The notes under the pieces are model-generated. The model saw only the letters and a list, made by a program, of their open reading frames with translations, ran no database searches and had not been told where the DNA came from. The position numbers and the translations under genes are program-made. This document shows positions 47,544-56,661 of a stretch of 64,000 nt of DNA, piece after piece (positions within the stretch are counted from its first letter, which is position 1; every line of letters starts with the position of its first letter). The stretch comes from Rhizobium sp. BK251 (GTDB taxonomy: Bacteria; Pseudomonadota; Alphaproteobacteria; Rhizobiales; Rhizobiaceae): assembly GCF_004345245.1 (NCBI RefSeq), contig NZ_SLUQ01000003.1, forward strand, positions 62,001 through 126,000, given 5' to 3'.

Positions 47544-48250
47544 TGGAACTCGCCGATCTGAAGCGGCTCAATGCCGCCCGGCGCGAGCGCATGGCCGTCG
47601 TGCTGATCACCGACATCGATGGCGGCGGGGATCGCGTGCTCGTCGAAGGAGAGCCCGTCGACGGAGCGCTCGGCGAGGCGGTTGCCGCCGCATTTCGCTC
47701 TGGCAGGTCTGGAATGGTGGAGGCCGACGGCGGATCCTTCTTCCTCAACGTCCATCTTCCGCCGCCCCATATCGTGGTGATCGGTGCGGTCCATATCAGC
47801 CAGGCGCTGGCGCAGATGGCCGGAGTAGCCGGCTTCGATATCCGCATCATCGATCCGCGCACCGCCTTTGCTACGCCGGAGCGCTTCGCCGGTATCGATC
47901 TCGTTGCCGATTGGCCGGTCGACGTGCTGAAGGAACGACCGCTGGATCGCTATACGGCGCTTGTCGCGGTAACGCACGATCCGAAGATCGACGACTTTCC
48001 GATCGGGGAGGCACTGCGGGAAGAGTGCTTCTATGTGGGAGCGCTCGGCAGCCGCAGGACCCACGCGACCCGGCTCGAGCGCCTGAAGGCCGCCGGTTTC
48101 GCCGAAGCCGAACTCGCCCGCATCCACGCCCCGATCGGCGTTGCCATCGGGGCCGCAAGTCCGGCCGAGATTGCAGTGGCGATCCTGGCGGAGATCATCC
48201 AGTGTCTGCGCACGCGCGACGTCTCCGGGGCAAGGGACGCAAGACCATGA
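47543..48250 (+). CDS. XdhC Rossmann domain protein
   Basis: A 235-residue protein whose last two-thirds are the C-terminal XdhC Rossmann domain: IVVIGAVHISQALAQMAGVAGF is the nucleotide-binding loop, and FYVGALGSRRTHATRLERL and HAPIGVAIGAASPAEIAVAILAEII match the family end. It acts with the upstream XdhC_CoxI domain in preparing the molybdenum cofactor. Start overlaps the previous stop by one base and its stop overlaps the next ATG (ATGA), so it is embedded in a translationally coupled operon. Confidence 0.9.
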   Translation: MELADLKRLNAARRERMAVVLITDIDGGGDRVLVEGEPVDGALGEAVAAAFRSGRSGMVEADGGSFFLNVHLPPPHIVVIGAVHISQALAQMAGVAGFDIRIIDPRTAFATPERFAGIDLVADWPVDVLKERPLDRYTALVAVTHDPKIDDFPIGEALREECFYVGALGSRRTHATRLERLKAAGFAEAELARIHAPIGVAIGAASPAEIAVAILAEIIQCLRTRDVSGARDARP

Positions 48251-49878
48251 TCTTCGGCGACACCCCGCTCGAGCAGGCAGAGGGCGCTATTCTCGCGCAT
48301 TCCGTCAAGCTCCCGGAAGGCGTCTTCGCCAAGGGACATGTTCTCGAAGGCGCCGATATCGAGCATCTTCTGCGGGCCGGGCTGCGGAGCGTGATCACCG
48401 CGCGCCTCGAAAGGGGCGACCTTATGGAAGACGAGGCGGCTCGCCGTCTTGCCGCTGCCATCACGCCGGATCACCTGCGTTTCTCGGACGCCACGACTGG
48501 GCGGGTCAACGTCTATTCCACTGTCAACGGTGTCTTCGTTGCCGACAAGGTGGCGGTCGACCGCCTGAATCGCGTCGATCCCGCCATTACGCTCGCTTGT
48601 CTTGCCGATCACGCGGCCGTCCATGCCGGCGACATGGTGGCGACCTTCAAGATCATCCCGCTTGCGGTGCCGGCCGAGAAGATCGAGCGTTCTGTCGAGA
48701 TCCTCGAGCAATCGACGGTTTTCGAGGTCAGGCCCTTCCGGCCACATTCGGTCTCGCTCATCGCGACTGAGCTTCCGTCGCTCAAGCAGTCCGTCATGGA
48801 CAAGACCGCGCGCATCCTTGCCCAGCGACTGCAGGCTTCGGGCAGCGTCGTCAGTCATGAGGAGCGGGTTGCGCACAGGGCCGCGCCGGTCGCGACCGCG
48901 ATCCGTTTCGCCAGGCAGGCAGAGGACGATGCACGCAGGCTCATCGTGGTCTTCGGTGCCTCTGCGGTCATCGATCCCGACGACGTCATTCCCGATGCGA
49001 TCAGGCTTGCGGGCGGCGAGGTGATAAGGGTCGGCATGCCGGTCGATCCGGGCAACCTGCTCGTGCTCGGTCAGGTCGGAGGCGTGCCGGTCGTCGGCGC
49101 TCCGGGCTGCGCACGCAGCCCCAAGGAGAACGGCTTCGATTGGGTGCTGGATCGCATCCTCGCCGGCGAGTTGCCGACGGCGGAGGAGATCGGCGCGATG
49201 GGCGTCGGCGGCCTTCTCATGGAGATCCAGACCAGGCCGAGGCCGCGTGATGCCGTGGAGAAACCGATGAAGTCGTTATCCGTTGCCGTTGTCCTGCTGG
49301 CCGCGGGACGGGCGAGCCGCATGGGCGACGGCGGCCATCACAAGCTGCTGGCGGAATTCGACGGGGTGCCGCTCGTGCGCCGCTCCGCCGAGGCCGCTCT
49401 GAAAAGCAGTGCCGATGTGGTCGTCGTGACCGGCTACCGCGGCGAGGAGATCGCCGCGACGCTATCCGGGCTCAAGGTCGAGCTCGTGCACAATCCCGAT
49501 TTTGCGAGCGGTATGGCAAGTTCGCTGATTGCCGGTGTGGGTTCCTCGAAAATTCAGGACGCCGATGGTATCCTGGTCATGCTTGCGGACATGCCGGGCC
49601 TGACCGCCCAGGACCTGAAACTGCTTGTGGCTGCCTTCCGCAAGGAAAATGGCGAGGCGGTCGTGCGGGCAGTGTCGCGCGGCAAGCGCGGCAATCCGGT
49701 CATCCTGCCGCGATCCCTGCGCGACGCGGTGATGCGTCTGGAAGGCGACATCGGCGCACGCCATATCGTCGAGACGTCCGGACTGCCGGTCATAGACGTG
49801 GATATCGGCGACGCAGCGCATCTCGACGTCGATACGCCGGAAGCGATCATTGCCGCCGGCGGCGTGCTGAAGGGGTAG
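48247..49878 (+). CDS. MoCF-type molybdopterin-binding / MobA-like NTP transferase fusion
   Basis: A 543-residue fusion protein. Residues 1-335 resemble the MoeA/MogA molybdopterin-binding region: VFAKGHVLEGADIEHLL, IIPLAVPAEKIE, GASAVIDPDDVIPDAI and GVPVVGAPGCARSPKENGFDW, the last being the pterin-binding GxxGS-like region. Residues about 345-543 are a MobA/MocA-type nucleotidyltransferase: VVLLAAGRASRMGDGGHHKLL, VTGYRGEEI, DMPGLTAQDLKLL and GNPVILPRS. It probably attaches CMP or GMP to molybdopterin for Mo hydroxylases. The frame is open upstream of 48247 only by overlap. Confidence 0.9.
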   Translation: MIFGDTPLEQAEGAILAHSVKLPEGVFAKGHVLEGADIEHLLRAGLRSVITARLERGDLMEDEAARRLAAAITPDHLRFSDATTGRVNVYSTVNGVFVADKVAVDRLNRVDPAITLACLADHAAVHAGDMVATFKIIPLAVPAEKIERSVEILEQSTVFEVRPFRPHSVSLIATELPSLKQSVMDKTARILAQRLQASGSVVSHEERVAHRAAPVATAIRFARQAEDDARRLIVVFGASAVIDPDDVIPDAIRLAGGEVIRVGMPVDPGNLLVLGQVGGVPVVGAPGCARSPKENGFDWVLDRILAGELPTAEEIGAMGVGGLLMEIQTRPRPRDAVEKPMKSLSVAVVLLAAGRASRMGDGGHHKLLAEFDGVPLVRRSAEAALKSSADVVVVTGYRGEEIAATLSGLKVELVHNPDFASGMASSLIAGVGSSKIQDADGILVMLADMPGLTAQDLKLLVAAFRKENGEAVVRAVSRGKRGNPVILPRSLRDAVMRLEGDIGARHIVETSGLPVIDVDIGDAAHLDVDTPEAIIAAGGVLKG

Positions 49879-49884
49879 GCGGCG

Positions 49885-50202
49885 ATGGACAATGCGGCAA
49901 TCGAGGAAATGTTTCAGGCGCTCGGCCCGGTGACGATCAAGCGAATGTTCGGGGGCAAGGGCATCTATCACATGGGCAGGATCGTTGCCGTCGAAGTGCG
50001 CGGCGAGATGCTGCTGAAGGCCGACGACCAGAGCGCGCGGGAATTTGCCGCCGCCGGCGCGACGCAATGGGCCTATGAGGGCAAGAAGGGAAAAGCCGTC
50101 AATATGCCTTACTGGTCGATCCCTGACGATGCCTTCGACGATCCGGATGTCATGGCCGGCTGGGTGCGGCTCGCCTATGAAGCAGCGTTGCGCGCCAATT
50201 AA
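49885..50202 (+). CDS. TfoX/Sxy N-terminal domain protein
   Basis: A 105-residue protein with the TfoX_N fold: IEEMFQALGPVTIKRMFGGKGIYHMG, then AVEVRGEMLLKADDQS and MPYWSIPDDAFDDPDVMAGWVRLAYEAA. Stand-alone copies are common in proteobacteria and are not proven competence regulators. It follows the MoCF fusion by six bases and seems to be the last gene of the operon, convergent with the NUDIX gene. Confidence 0.88.
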   Translation: MDNAAIEEMFQALGPVTIKRMFGGKGIYHMGRIVAVEVRGEMLLKADDQSAREFAAAGATQWAYEGKKGKAVNMPYWSIPDDAFDDPDVMAGWVRLAYEAALRAN

Positions 50203-50207
50203 GCACC

Positions 50208-50630
50208 CTATTTCAGGTCTTCCGGGGAGAGAAGTTCGATCGCCGCTTGCGTGAAGGCCGAAAGCGGGCTGGGCAGATCGTTGCGGCCGAACCAGCCGAG
50301 GTCCGACAGCTTGTCCGGTTCCATCAGGCGTGGTTCACCCTCGACGTCGCGGGCGACGTAGATCATCGAAACCCAATGCTGGTGGTCGGCAGCAATGATC
50401 TGCTCAGTTGTGCAGAGCATTTCGACCTTGCCGATGGCAAGGCCCGTCTCTTCCTCTGCCTCGCGACGGGCAGCGTCTGCTGCCCGTTCCATATGGTCGA
50501 CCTTGCCGCCAACGATGTTCCAGAAGCCGGCCTCGGGCGCATTCACGCGCTTGTAGAGGAGAATCTTGCCGCCCCGCAGTATGGCGAGACCGACTCCAAG
50601 GCCTGGAAAATCGATGCCGGGGGCGCCCAT
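50208..50630 (-). CDS. NUDIX hydrolase
   Basis: A 140-residue NUDIX enzyme. The Nudix box GGKVDHMERAADAARREAEEETGL is complete, with REAEEE binding the metal. The N-terminus is GVGLAILRGGKILLYKR. It hydrolyses a nucleoside diphosphate derivative; the substrate is unknown. The start codon lies one base from the DEAD-box helicase stop, so the two are probably cotranscribed. Confidence 0.92.
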   Translation of the reverse strand: MGAPGIDFPGLGVGLAILRGGKILLYKRVNAPEAGFWNIVGGKVDHMERAADAARREAEEETGLAIGKVEMLCTTEQIIAADHQHWVSMIYVARDVEGEPRLMEPDKLSDLGWFGRNDLPSPLSAFTQAAIELLSPEDLK

Positions 50631-52162
50631 CAGGCCTTGGCGTTGGCCACGATCAGCATGAAGGCGGGAATGTCGTCGCCGAAGCCGACCGGGGTCGGGC
50701 CGTCGTCATGGTCGCGGTGGTAGCGGCTGCGGCGCTCGCGGTTGTCATCGTTGGCGGGGTAGGGACGTGCGTTGCGCGCTCCGTTATGCGGCTTCTGTTC
50801 TGTTCTGCGCTCGTTCTTCACGCCATCTGCCCTTGCTGGTTTTTCTTCCCTGGTGTCTGCTTCAATATCGTTGGTTTTGATATCAGATTTGTGACCCGAA
50901 GCTTCCCTGCGGCCGCGGGGTCTCTCCCTGTCGCCGCGCTCCTTGCCCCTGCGCGGACGGTCGCTCTCGCCGCTGTCTTCGGCGGGCGGCAGGGCTGCGA
51001 GGTCGCCATTCAGCCATTCGACCTTCTGGCCGATGAGCTTCTCGATGGCGTCGGCATACTTGACATCACGCTTCGTGACGATCGTGAAGGCGGCACCCGA
51101 GCGGCCGGCACGGCCGGTGCGGCCGATGCGGTGGACATAGTCCTCGGAGTGGATCGGCACGTCGAAATTGAAGACGTGGCTCACATCCGGAATGTCGAGG
51201 CCGCGGGCCGCGACATCCGAAGCGACGAGCAGTTGGAGGTTACCGTCTCGGAAGCTCTGAAGCATCAGGGTGCGCGAACGCTGGTCCATGTCGCCGTGCA
51301 GGGCGCCGACGGAGAAGCCGTGCCGCTCCAGCGAGCGGAAGAGGTCCGCGACGTCCTTCTTGCGATTGCAGAAGATGATCGCATTCTTGAGGTCGGTCTG
51401 CGCACGGACGAGGTCGCGCAGGGTGGCGCGCTTTTCGTAGTCCTTGCCGTGGGATGCGACGAAACGCTGAGTGACCGTCTCGGCCGCGGAGGCCGGCTTG
51501 GCGACCTCGACGCGTTCGGGATTCTGCAGGAAGCGGTCGGCCAGCTTCTGGATCTCCGGCGGCATGGTCGCCGAAAAGAACAACGTCTGGCGCGTGAACG
51601 GGATCATCTTCGCGATGCGTTCGATATCAGGGATGAAGCCCATGTCGAGCATGCGGTCGGCTTCGTCGATGACGAAGATCTCGACGCCACTCATCAGGAG
51701 CTTGCCGCGCTCGAAATGGTCGAGCAGGCGGCCGGGCGTGCAGATGAGGACGTCGGCGCCGCGTTCGAGCTTGCGATCCTGGTCCTCAAAGGAAACGCCG
51801 CCGATCAGCAGGGCAACGTTCAGGCGGTGGTTTTTGCCATATTTCTCGAAGTTTTCCGCAACCTGCGCTGCGAGCTCGCGCGTCGGTTCCAGGATCAGCG
51901 TGCGCGGCATGCGCGCGCGGGCGCGGCCCTTTTCCAGCAGCGACAACATGGGAAGAACGAAAGAGGCCGTCTTGCCGGTTCCGGTCTGTGCTATGCCGCA
52001 GATGTCGCGCCGCTGCAGGGCGAACGGAATGGCGCCGGCCTGGATCGGGGTGGGGGTAGTGTAGCCTGCGTCTTCAACGGCGGAGAGTACTTTTTGGCTA
52101 AGGCCAAGGTCAGCAAATGTTGTCAAAGGGAAATCTGTTTCCGTTCCGGTTCGGTCGAACAC
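50630..52162 (-). CDS. DEAD-box RNA helicase
   Basis: A 510-residue ATP-dependent RNA helicase. Motifs are all present: Q-motif TTPTPIQAGAIP, Walker A AQTGTGKT (residues 58-65), PTRELAAQV, the DEAD box in VIDEADRMLDMGF, SAT, and HRIGRTGRAGRSG. After residue 395 there is a charged, Arg/Asp/Glu-rich tail, as in RhlE-type proteins. It likely acts in ribosome assembly or RNA decay. The start is a GTG at 52162. Exact orthology (rhlE or similar) cannot be settled. Confidence 0.94.
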   Translation of the reverse strand: MFDRTGTETDFPLTTFADLGLSQKVLSAVEDAGYTTPTPIQAGAIPFALQRRDICGIAQTGTGKTASFVLPMLSLLEKGRARARMPRTLILEPTRELAAQVAENFEKYGKNHRLNVALLIGGVSFEDQDRKLERGADVLICTPGRLLDHFERGKLLMSGVEIFVIDEADRMLDMGFIPDIERIAKMIPFTRQTLFFSATMPPEIQKLADRFLQNPERVEVAKPASAAETVTQRFVASHGKDYEKRATLRDLVRAQTDLKNAIIFCNRKKDVADLFRSLERHGFSVGALHGDMDQRSRTLMLQSFRDGNLQLLVASDVAARGLDIPDVSHVFNFDVPIHSEDYVHRIGRTGRAGRSGAAFTIVTKRDVKYADAIEKLIGQKVEWLNGDLAALPPAEDSGESDRPRRGKERGDRERPRGRREASGHKSDIKTNDIEADTREEKPARADGVKNERRTEQKPHNGARNARPYPANDDNRERRSRYHRDHDDGPTPVGFGDDIPAFMLIVANAKA

Positions 52163-52339
52163 TTATGAGTCGGCACGATCTGGGTGCCGCGATGCTGGGC
52201 GACATAGTCTGAAAACGCCTGCAAGTCAAGGAAATCGGGTCGTTCCAACTGCTTTGGGAGCAGAAGCAGTTAAGAAATGGCATCCTTTCATATTTAGGGT
52301 GGCTGCTGCACGGTATGGTTGCTGCGTGCGCAGAGCTGT

Positions 52340-53737
52340 TCAGAATGTCGCGGCCGTCCTGAATCCGAAGATCGCCGCATTCCTGATCGCCGAGCCCGGC
52401 CTGTCCGGATCCGGCGCGTTTCCGCCCGGCCGAATGACATACTGGAAGAACGGCTGCAGCGAAAACCAGGGCGTGACGGCGGCCTGGTAGGAGGCCTCGA
52501 TGACCGCTTCTGACTGGGGTATCGGCCCTGGCGTGCCGGACAGGCTGTTCTCGGCTCTGGCCTGGTCGGCGAGGTCCGCGCTCATGCTTGCATAGGCGAA
52601 TGCTATCCCGACCGTGTCGTTGTCGCGCCCCTTGAACGGACCTTTGTAGGCGAGGCCTGCATCGAAATACCAGCCGATGGTGTTGCGGTCCTGCTGCGGC
52701 GCGACTGCTACCCGGGCGAAGCCGCTGAGGCCGTTGTCGGTGCTTCCCGGCTCCTGCCACAGCGTCTGGTCTGCGATGGCGTATATTGCGAAGCTTCCAT
52801 CCAGGCGCTCGGGACCACCGCTTGCGGCGGGGTCCGCAAGCGAGACGCCGTTCGCCGCGGTGGAAAGGCTGTCGAACTGCTCTGAATCATACCAGGCGCC
52901 GAGCTTGTACGTCCCCGGCAAGCCGGGCGCGCCCTTGTCCGGTGTGTAGGCGTATGCGGCCTCGACGATGGCAAGGACCCCGTCGCCGATCGGAAATCCG
53001 AGCCCGTTGGCGTTGCCGTCTGGATCGGAACCTGTCGGATTGCCGTTGAAGATCGCCGCCTGCAAGGTCCAGGCGTCATCGGGCCGGACGATCAGCTGCG
53101 CGCCCGGGACGGCGAAGGGGTAGGCCGGACCACCGCCCGGCAGGTCGACGGCAAAGAGGCCCGGCCAGCCGAAGGTCGAATTGACGAAGAGGCTGGCGGT
53201 GTTGCTGATGGCAAAGTTCTGGTCCGCCAGTATCTGCCCCACCTTCAGCGTCACCTTGTCACCGAGGAGATCCTGCTGGATGTAGAGTTCGCCCAGCCGG
53301 AAGCCCGGCTCGGCCTCGACCGATGTGACCGTCAGGAGGTTGCCGATGTCCTTCTCGGAAAGGCCATGCCCCTGGATCGCATAGCCGGAAACGTGGATCT
53401 TGCCGCCCTCCCAGCCGACGAGCCTCTCCATGTCGAAATCACCCTGGAGTTCGAACAGGCCGTCATAGGCGGTGCCGCGCTGCAGTCCGCCGGAAACATT
53501 GCCGAGGAAATCGCTGGTCTGGTTTATCGTCAGGGCCACGCCGGCGTCGTAGAGCCGCGTCCTGTACCCGCCCCAATCGCCCGTCAGCGCCGAGTCGGCG
53601 TAGGCCGGAGCCGCCGCGTCGTCGGCGCGCGCGCCCGTACCCGCAAGAAGCAGGAGAAATGCAAGCGTCGGTGCCAGCGCCACCCCGGCCCGGCCGCACA
53701 CCATGACATTGCCCGGAAAAGCGGGTCGGTCCCGCAT
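52340..53737 (-). CDS. OprB-family carbohydrate porin
   Basis: A 465-residue outer-membrane protein. A long signal sequence ends at about GTGARA; the mature part begins with LTGDWGGYRTRLYDAGVALTINQTSDFLGN and includes GWPGLFAVDLPGGGPAYPFAVPGAQL, typical of OprB. The C-terminus ends in FGFRTAATF with a final aromatic residue, as in beta-barrels. It would let sugars cross the outer membrane. The ATG at 53737 has GGAGAGG upstream; in-frame ATGs at 53761 and 53773 are alternatives without such a site. Confidence 0.9.
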   Translation of the reverse strand: MRDRPAFPGNVMVCGRAGVALAPTLAFLLLLAGTGARADDAAAPAYADSALTGDWGGYRTRLYDAGVALTINQTSDFLGNVSGGLQRGTAYDGLFELQGDFDMERLVGWEGGKIHVSGYAIQGHGLSEKDIGNLLTVTSVEAEPGFRLGELYIQQDLLGDKVTLKVGQILADQNFAISNTASLFVNSTFGWPGLFAVDLPGGGPAYPFAVPGAQLIVRPDDAWTLQAAIFNGNPTGSDPDGNANGLGFPIGDGVLAIVEAAYAYTPDKGAPGLPGTYKLGAWYDSEQFDSLSTAANGVSLADPAASGGPERLDGSFAIYAIADQTLWQEPGSTDNGLSGFARVAVAPQQDRNTIGWYFDAGLAYKGPFKGRDNDTVGIAFAYASMSADLADQARAENSLSGTPGPIPQSEAVIEASYQAAVTPWFSLQPFFQYVIRPGGNAPDPDRPGSAIRNAAIFGFRTAATF

Positions 53738-53858
53738 CTGCTGCCTCTCCGAATCCTTCATGCGTTTCCGCATGGTCAGGTCTAGAGCCGAAGGGCGCGA
53801 GGGTCAATTTGGCCGAGTGAGGATGATCGGGATATCGCGAGGCGGCGCCCGCTCGGCG

Positions 53859-55151
53859 TCAGTGGATGTAGCTCGCGAGCTTCAGCCCGGCCGTGATGAA
53901 GTGCATCGGGTCGATCGGTTCGCCGTCCTTGCGGACCTCATAGTGCAGATGCGTTCCTGTTGAACGTCCTGTGCTTCCGGCAAGGCCGACGGTGCCGTTC
54001 GTCTGGACCGTGTCGCCAATCTTGACGAGGATCTGTGAGAGGTGGCCATAGCGCGTTGCGATGCCGTCGCCGTGGTCGACCTCGACCATGTTGCCGTAGC
54101 CTCCGGTCCAGCCGGCGGCGGTCACCCTGCCTGGCGCGGTCGCCAAGACCTTCTCTCCGGGCGCAAAACGGAAATCCATGCCGGAATGCAGGGCGAGGCG
54201 ACCGATGAAGGGATCCATCCGGTTCCCGAAGGGGCTGGTGATCTCCTTGCCGGCCGCCGGATTGCGGAATGGAAGCTTCTCGACGGTGTCGCGCGCCATG
54301 TCGAGGCGATTGAGGGCGCCGTCGAGCCTTGCAAGCGAGGCATCGAACTGGTCCTCGCTTTCCGGCGCAAGGAGCGGGCCACCCACGGCGCTGTCGTCGG
54401 ATGCGGCAACTGGTGCGGCCGGCATCCTGACGCCGACGCGCTTCAGTACGCCGGCAATCGCATCCGCCGTTTCTCCGGCATCTTCCGTCAGTTGCTCGAC
54501 TCGCATCCGCTGGTCCTGTTCGATGTTCTTCAGCGACGACGTGACCTTGGAGAAGATGCGATCGGCGTGGTCCGCAATCGTCTCGCGCAGGCCGACGTCG
54601 CCATGCGTGCTTGCATCGGCCGTTTCGGCTGGCGCAGTGCCGGCAAGGAGGTTTTCGATCGCCTTGACGCCGCCCGAAAGCGATGCGCGCTTGCCCGTCG
54701 CTTCGGGCGCATAGGACTGTACCGGAGAGCTCCGGTCCATGAGGCCGGAGCTTTCGGCCCGGTCGAGGAGCGAGCCGAGTTTTCCGTGGCGCGAGGAAAG
54801 CGCCATCTGCTGTTCCATGAGCTTGTCCACCTTCTCCTCGACGAGCTGCTGGTCCAGAAGCTGGCGGGAAGTGACGCGATCGACCTGGGCGCGCAGCGCC
54901 GCGATCCTGTCCTCGTAGTCATGCTGCATGCGTGCCTGGCGCGCCATCGTCGCGCCGATCAGGTCGTCGCGCAGCACGAGATAGGAGGTCGCCAGCAGGT
55001 AGCCGATGACGGCGACGCCGACGAAGCAGAAGACGAGGGCGGCCATCCACGGCTTGACGGTCATGTGGCGGATCTTGTCGCCGCTTGCGAGGATGATGAT
55101 GTGCTCCTGCGCCCGCTTTCCGAAAAGCCGGTTCTGATGCCCGTTGGCCAC
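53859..55151 (-). CDS. M23-family peptidase, membrane anchored
   Basis: A 430-residue cell-wall peptidase. A basic cytoplasmic stretch is followed by one membrane helix (WMAALVFCFVGVAVIGYLL), then a coiled-coil-rich region to about residue 280 and a LytM/M23 domain at the end. The domain has ITSPFGNRMDPF, HSGMDF and HLHYEV, which carry the zinc ligands, so it looks catalytically intact. It would cleave cross-links in peptidoglycan or activate amidases. The start is a GTG at 55151 with GGGGGAA upstream; a longer frame exists. Confidence 0.9.
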   Translation of the reverse strand: MANGHQNRLFGKRAQEHIIILASGDKIRHMTVKPWMAALVFCFVGVAVIGYLLATSYLVLRDDLIGATMARQARMQHDYEDRIAALRAQVDRVTSRQLLDQQLVEEKVDKLMEQQMALSSRHGKLGSLLDRAESSGLMDRSSPVQSYAPEATGKRASLSGGVKAIENLLAGTAPAETADASTHGDVGLRETIADHADRIFSKVTSSLKNIEQDQRMRVEQLTEDAGETADAIAGVLKRVGVRMPAAPVAASDDSAVGGPLLAPESEDQFDASLARLDGALNRLDMARDTVEKLPFRNPAAGKEITSPFGNRMDPFIGRLALHSGMDFRFAPGEKVLATAPGRVTAAGWTGGYGNMVEVDHGDGIATRYGHLSQILVKIGDTVQTNGTVGLAGSTGRSTGTHLHYEVRKDGEPIDPMHFITAGLKLASYIH

Positions 55152-55233
55152 GGAATTTCCCCCAATGATGCGTTTTGCGTCCTTGGGTTGATTACACACT
55201 GTTAAGGTTAATAATTGCTTGAAATCCGGCCGC

Positions 55234-56067
55234 TCAGCCGTTGCTCGTCGACGTCAGCGAGCGGTAGAAGGACGGTGTCAGGCCGGCCTCCGCACGGGCG
55301 ATATCGTTGAACGGCGGCTTCAGTGGACCGCGGAAGTTGGCGCGCACGAGCTCGCGGAAGGCCTGCGCGGGATCGCGCTTCTCGCGGGCGCAGAGAAAAC
55401 GGAACCACTTTGCGCCGACCGCGACATGGCCCTTTTCGTCGTTGTAGATGACGTCGAGAATCGCCGCGCTCTCGAGATCGCCGGTCTCGCGCATCCTTGC
55501 CTGGAGTGCCGGGGTCACGTCGAGCCCGCGTGCCTCCAGAATGAGCGGCACGACTGCCAGTCGCGCCGTCAGGTCGTTGCGGGTGGCATGGGCCGCCTGC
55601 CAGAGGCCGTCATGGGCTGGCAGGTCGCCATAGTCGGCGCCGAGATCGCGCAGGCGCTGGCGCACCAGCCGGAAGTGTTTGGCTTCCTCATAGGCAACCT
55701 GCATCCAGCCATCGAAGAACGAGTTCGGAACAGGCTCGGTAGCGAAGCGCGCGACGATGTCGAGCGCGAGGTCGACGGCGTTGAGCTCGATATGGGCAAT
55801 GGCGTGCAGCAGGGCGATGCGCCCCTTCTGCGTATGAAGCGACCGCTTCTCGACCAGCTTCGGCGGAATCAGGACCGGTCGGTCCGGACGGCCCGGCCGA
55901 TCGGGCATCACGGCATCGAGCGGCGAGCGCAGTGATAGCGAGCGGGCAAACCAGCGGCTCGCCGTCTCCTGCGCCAGGGCCGTCTTGCGGTCGAGATCGC
56001 AGGACCGGATCGCGTCGATCGCTCCGCCACGCAGCGAGGTGATTCCTGAGTCGCCGCTTGTCGCCAT
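55234..56067 (-). CDS. DUF455 ferritin-like protein
   Basis: A 277-residue protein of the DUF455/ferritin-like superfamily. The helix with LLHAIAHIELNAVDLALDI and the helix with VAYEEAKHFRLVRQRL supply the E-x-x-H pairs expected for a di-iron site; another pair is in NDEKGHVAVGAKWF. Function is unproven; such proteins are thought to be oxygenases or iron-binding. It lies 13 bases after the bcp stop on the same strand, so cotranscription is probable. The ATG at 56067 is preferred to the GTG one codon before. Confidence 0.88.
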   Translation of the reverse strand: MATSGDSGITSLRGGAIDAIRSCDLDRKTALAQETASRWFARSLSLRSPLDAVMPDRPGRPDRPVLIPPKLVEKRSLHTQKGRIALLHAIAHIELNAVDLALDIVARFATEPVPNSFFDGWMQVAYEEAKHFRLVRQRLRDLGADYGDLPAHDGLWQAAHATRNDLTARLAVVPLILEARGLDVTPALQARMRETGDLESAAILDVIYNDEKGHVAVGAKWFRFLCAREKRDPAQAFRELVRANFRGPLKPPFNDIARAEAGLTPSFYRSLTSTSNG

Positions 56068-56080
56068 CACGTCACGTCCG

Positions 56081-56548
56081 TCAGAGGTTTCTTACGGCTT
56101 CGAGCACCGCCTCGGCGTGGCCGGGAACCCTGACCTTCTGCCAGATGGTGGTGATCGAGCCGTCGCGGGCGAGCAGGAAGGTCGTCCGCTCGACGCCCAT
56201 GAAGCGTCGGCCATACATGCTCTTCTCCTTCCAGACACCGTAGGCCTGGAGCGTTGCCGTGCTCTCGTCGGAGGCCAGGATGACGGAGATGCCGTGCTTC
56301 TTACAGAACTTGTCGTGGCTCTTGACCGAGTCGGGCGACATGCCGATGACAGTTGCGCCGACCGACTTGAATTCGGTATCGAGTGCCGTGAAGGCGAGGG
56401 ATTCGGCCGTGCAGCCGACGGTGTCGTCCTTGGGGTAGAAAAACAGGACGATGGGGCTTCCCCGAAGCTGGGAAAGGGAGATGCGGCCACCGCCGTCGCG
56501 GGGCAGATCAAAATCCGGAGCAGCATCGCCAATGCCGGGTTCGGCCAT
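56081..56548 (-). CDS. bcp: Thiol peroxidase Bcp (peroxiredoxin)
   Basis: A 155-residue AhpC/TSA-type peroxiredoxin. The peroxidatic cysteine is in YPKDDTVGCTAESLAF (about residue 46), the usual PKxxTxGCT motif, but the second (resolving) Cys is not at the common i+5 position, so it may be the one-cysteine or atypical type; another cysteine is in KFCKKHG. It reduces organic and hydrogen peroxides. The start is the ATG at 56548. The neighbouring DUF455 gene suggests a shared role in oxidative or iron-related stress. Confidence 0.93.
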   Translation of the reverse strand: MAEPGIGDAAPDFDLPRDGGGRISLSQLRGSPIVLFFYPKDDTVGCTAESLAFTALDTEFKSVGATVIGMSPDSVKSHDKFCKKHGISVILASDESTATLQAYGVWKEKSMYGRRFMGVERTTFLLARDGSITTIWQKVRVPGHAEAVLEAVRNL

Positions 56549-56661
56549 GTGGAAACCTTTCTTTTGCCGGGTTTTCGGATGACTATTAGCGTCCCGCATA
56601 TATATTGAACGGTGTAGTCGTCCAGTCGGGGCGAGGGGCTTATCCCATATTTAGGAGACCA

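Noticed and set aside
47422..48246. Upstream extension of the MoCF fusion frame
   Set aside because: This part overlaps both XdhC genes in another frame and gives Arg-rich nonsense; the ATG at 48247 fits coupling and the conserved start.
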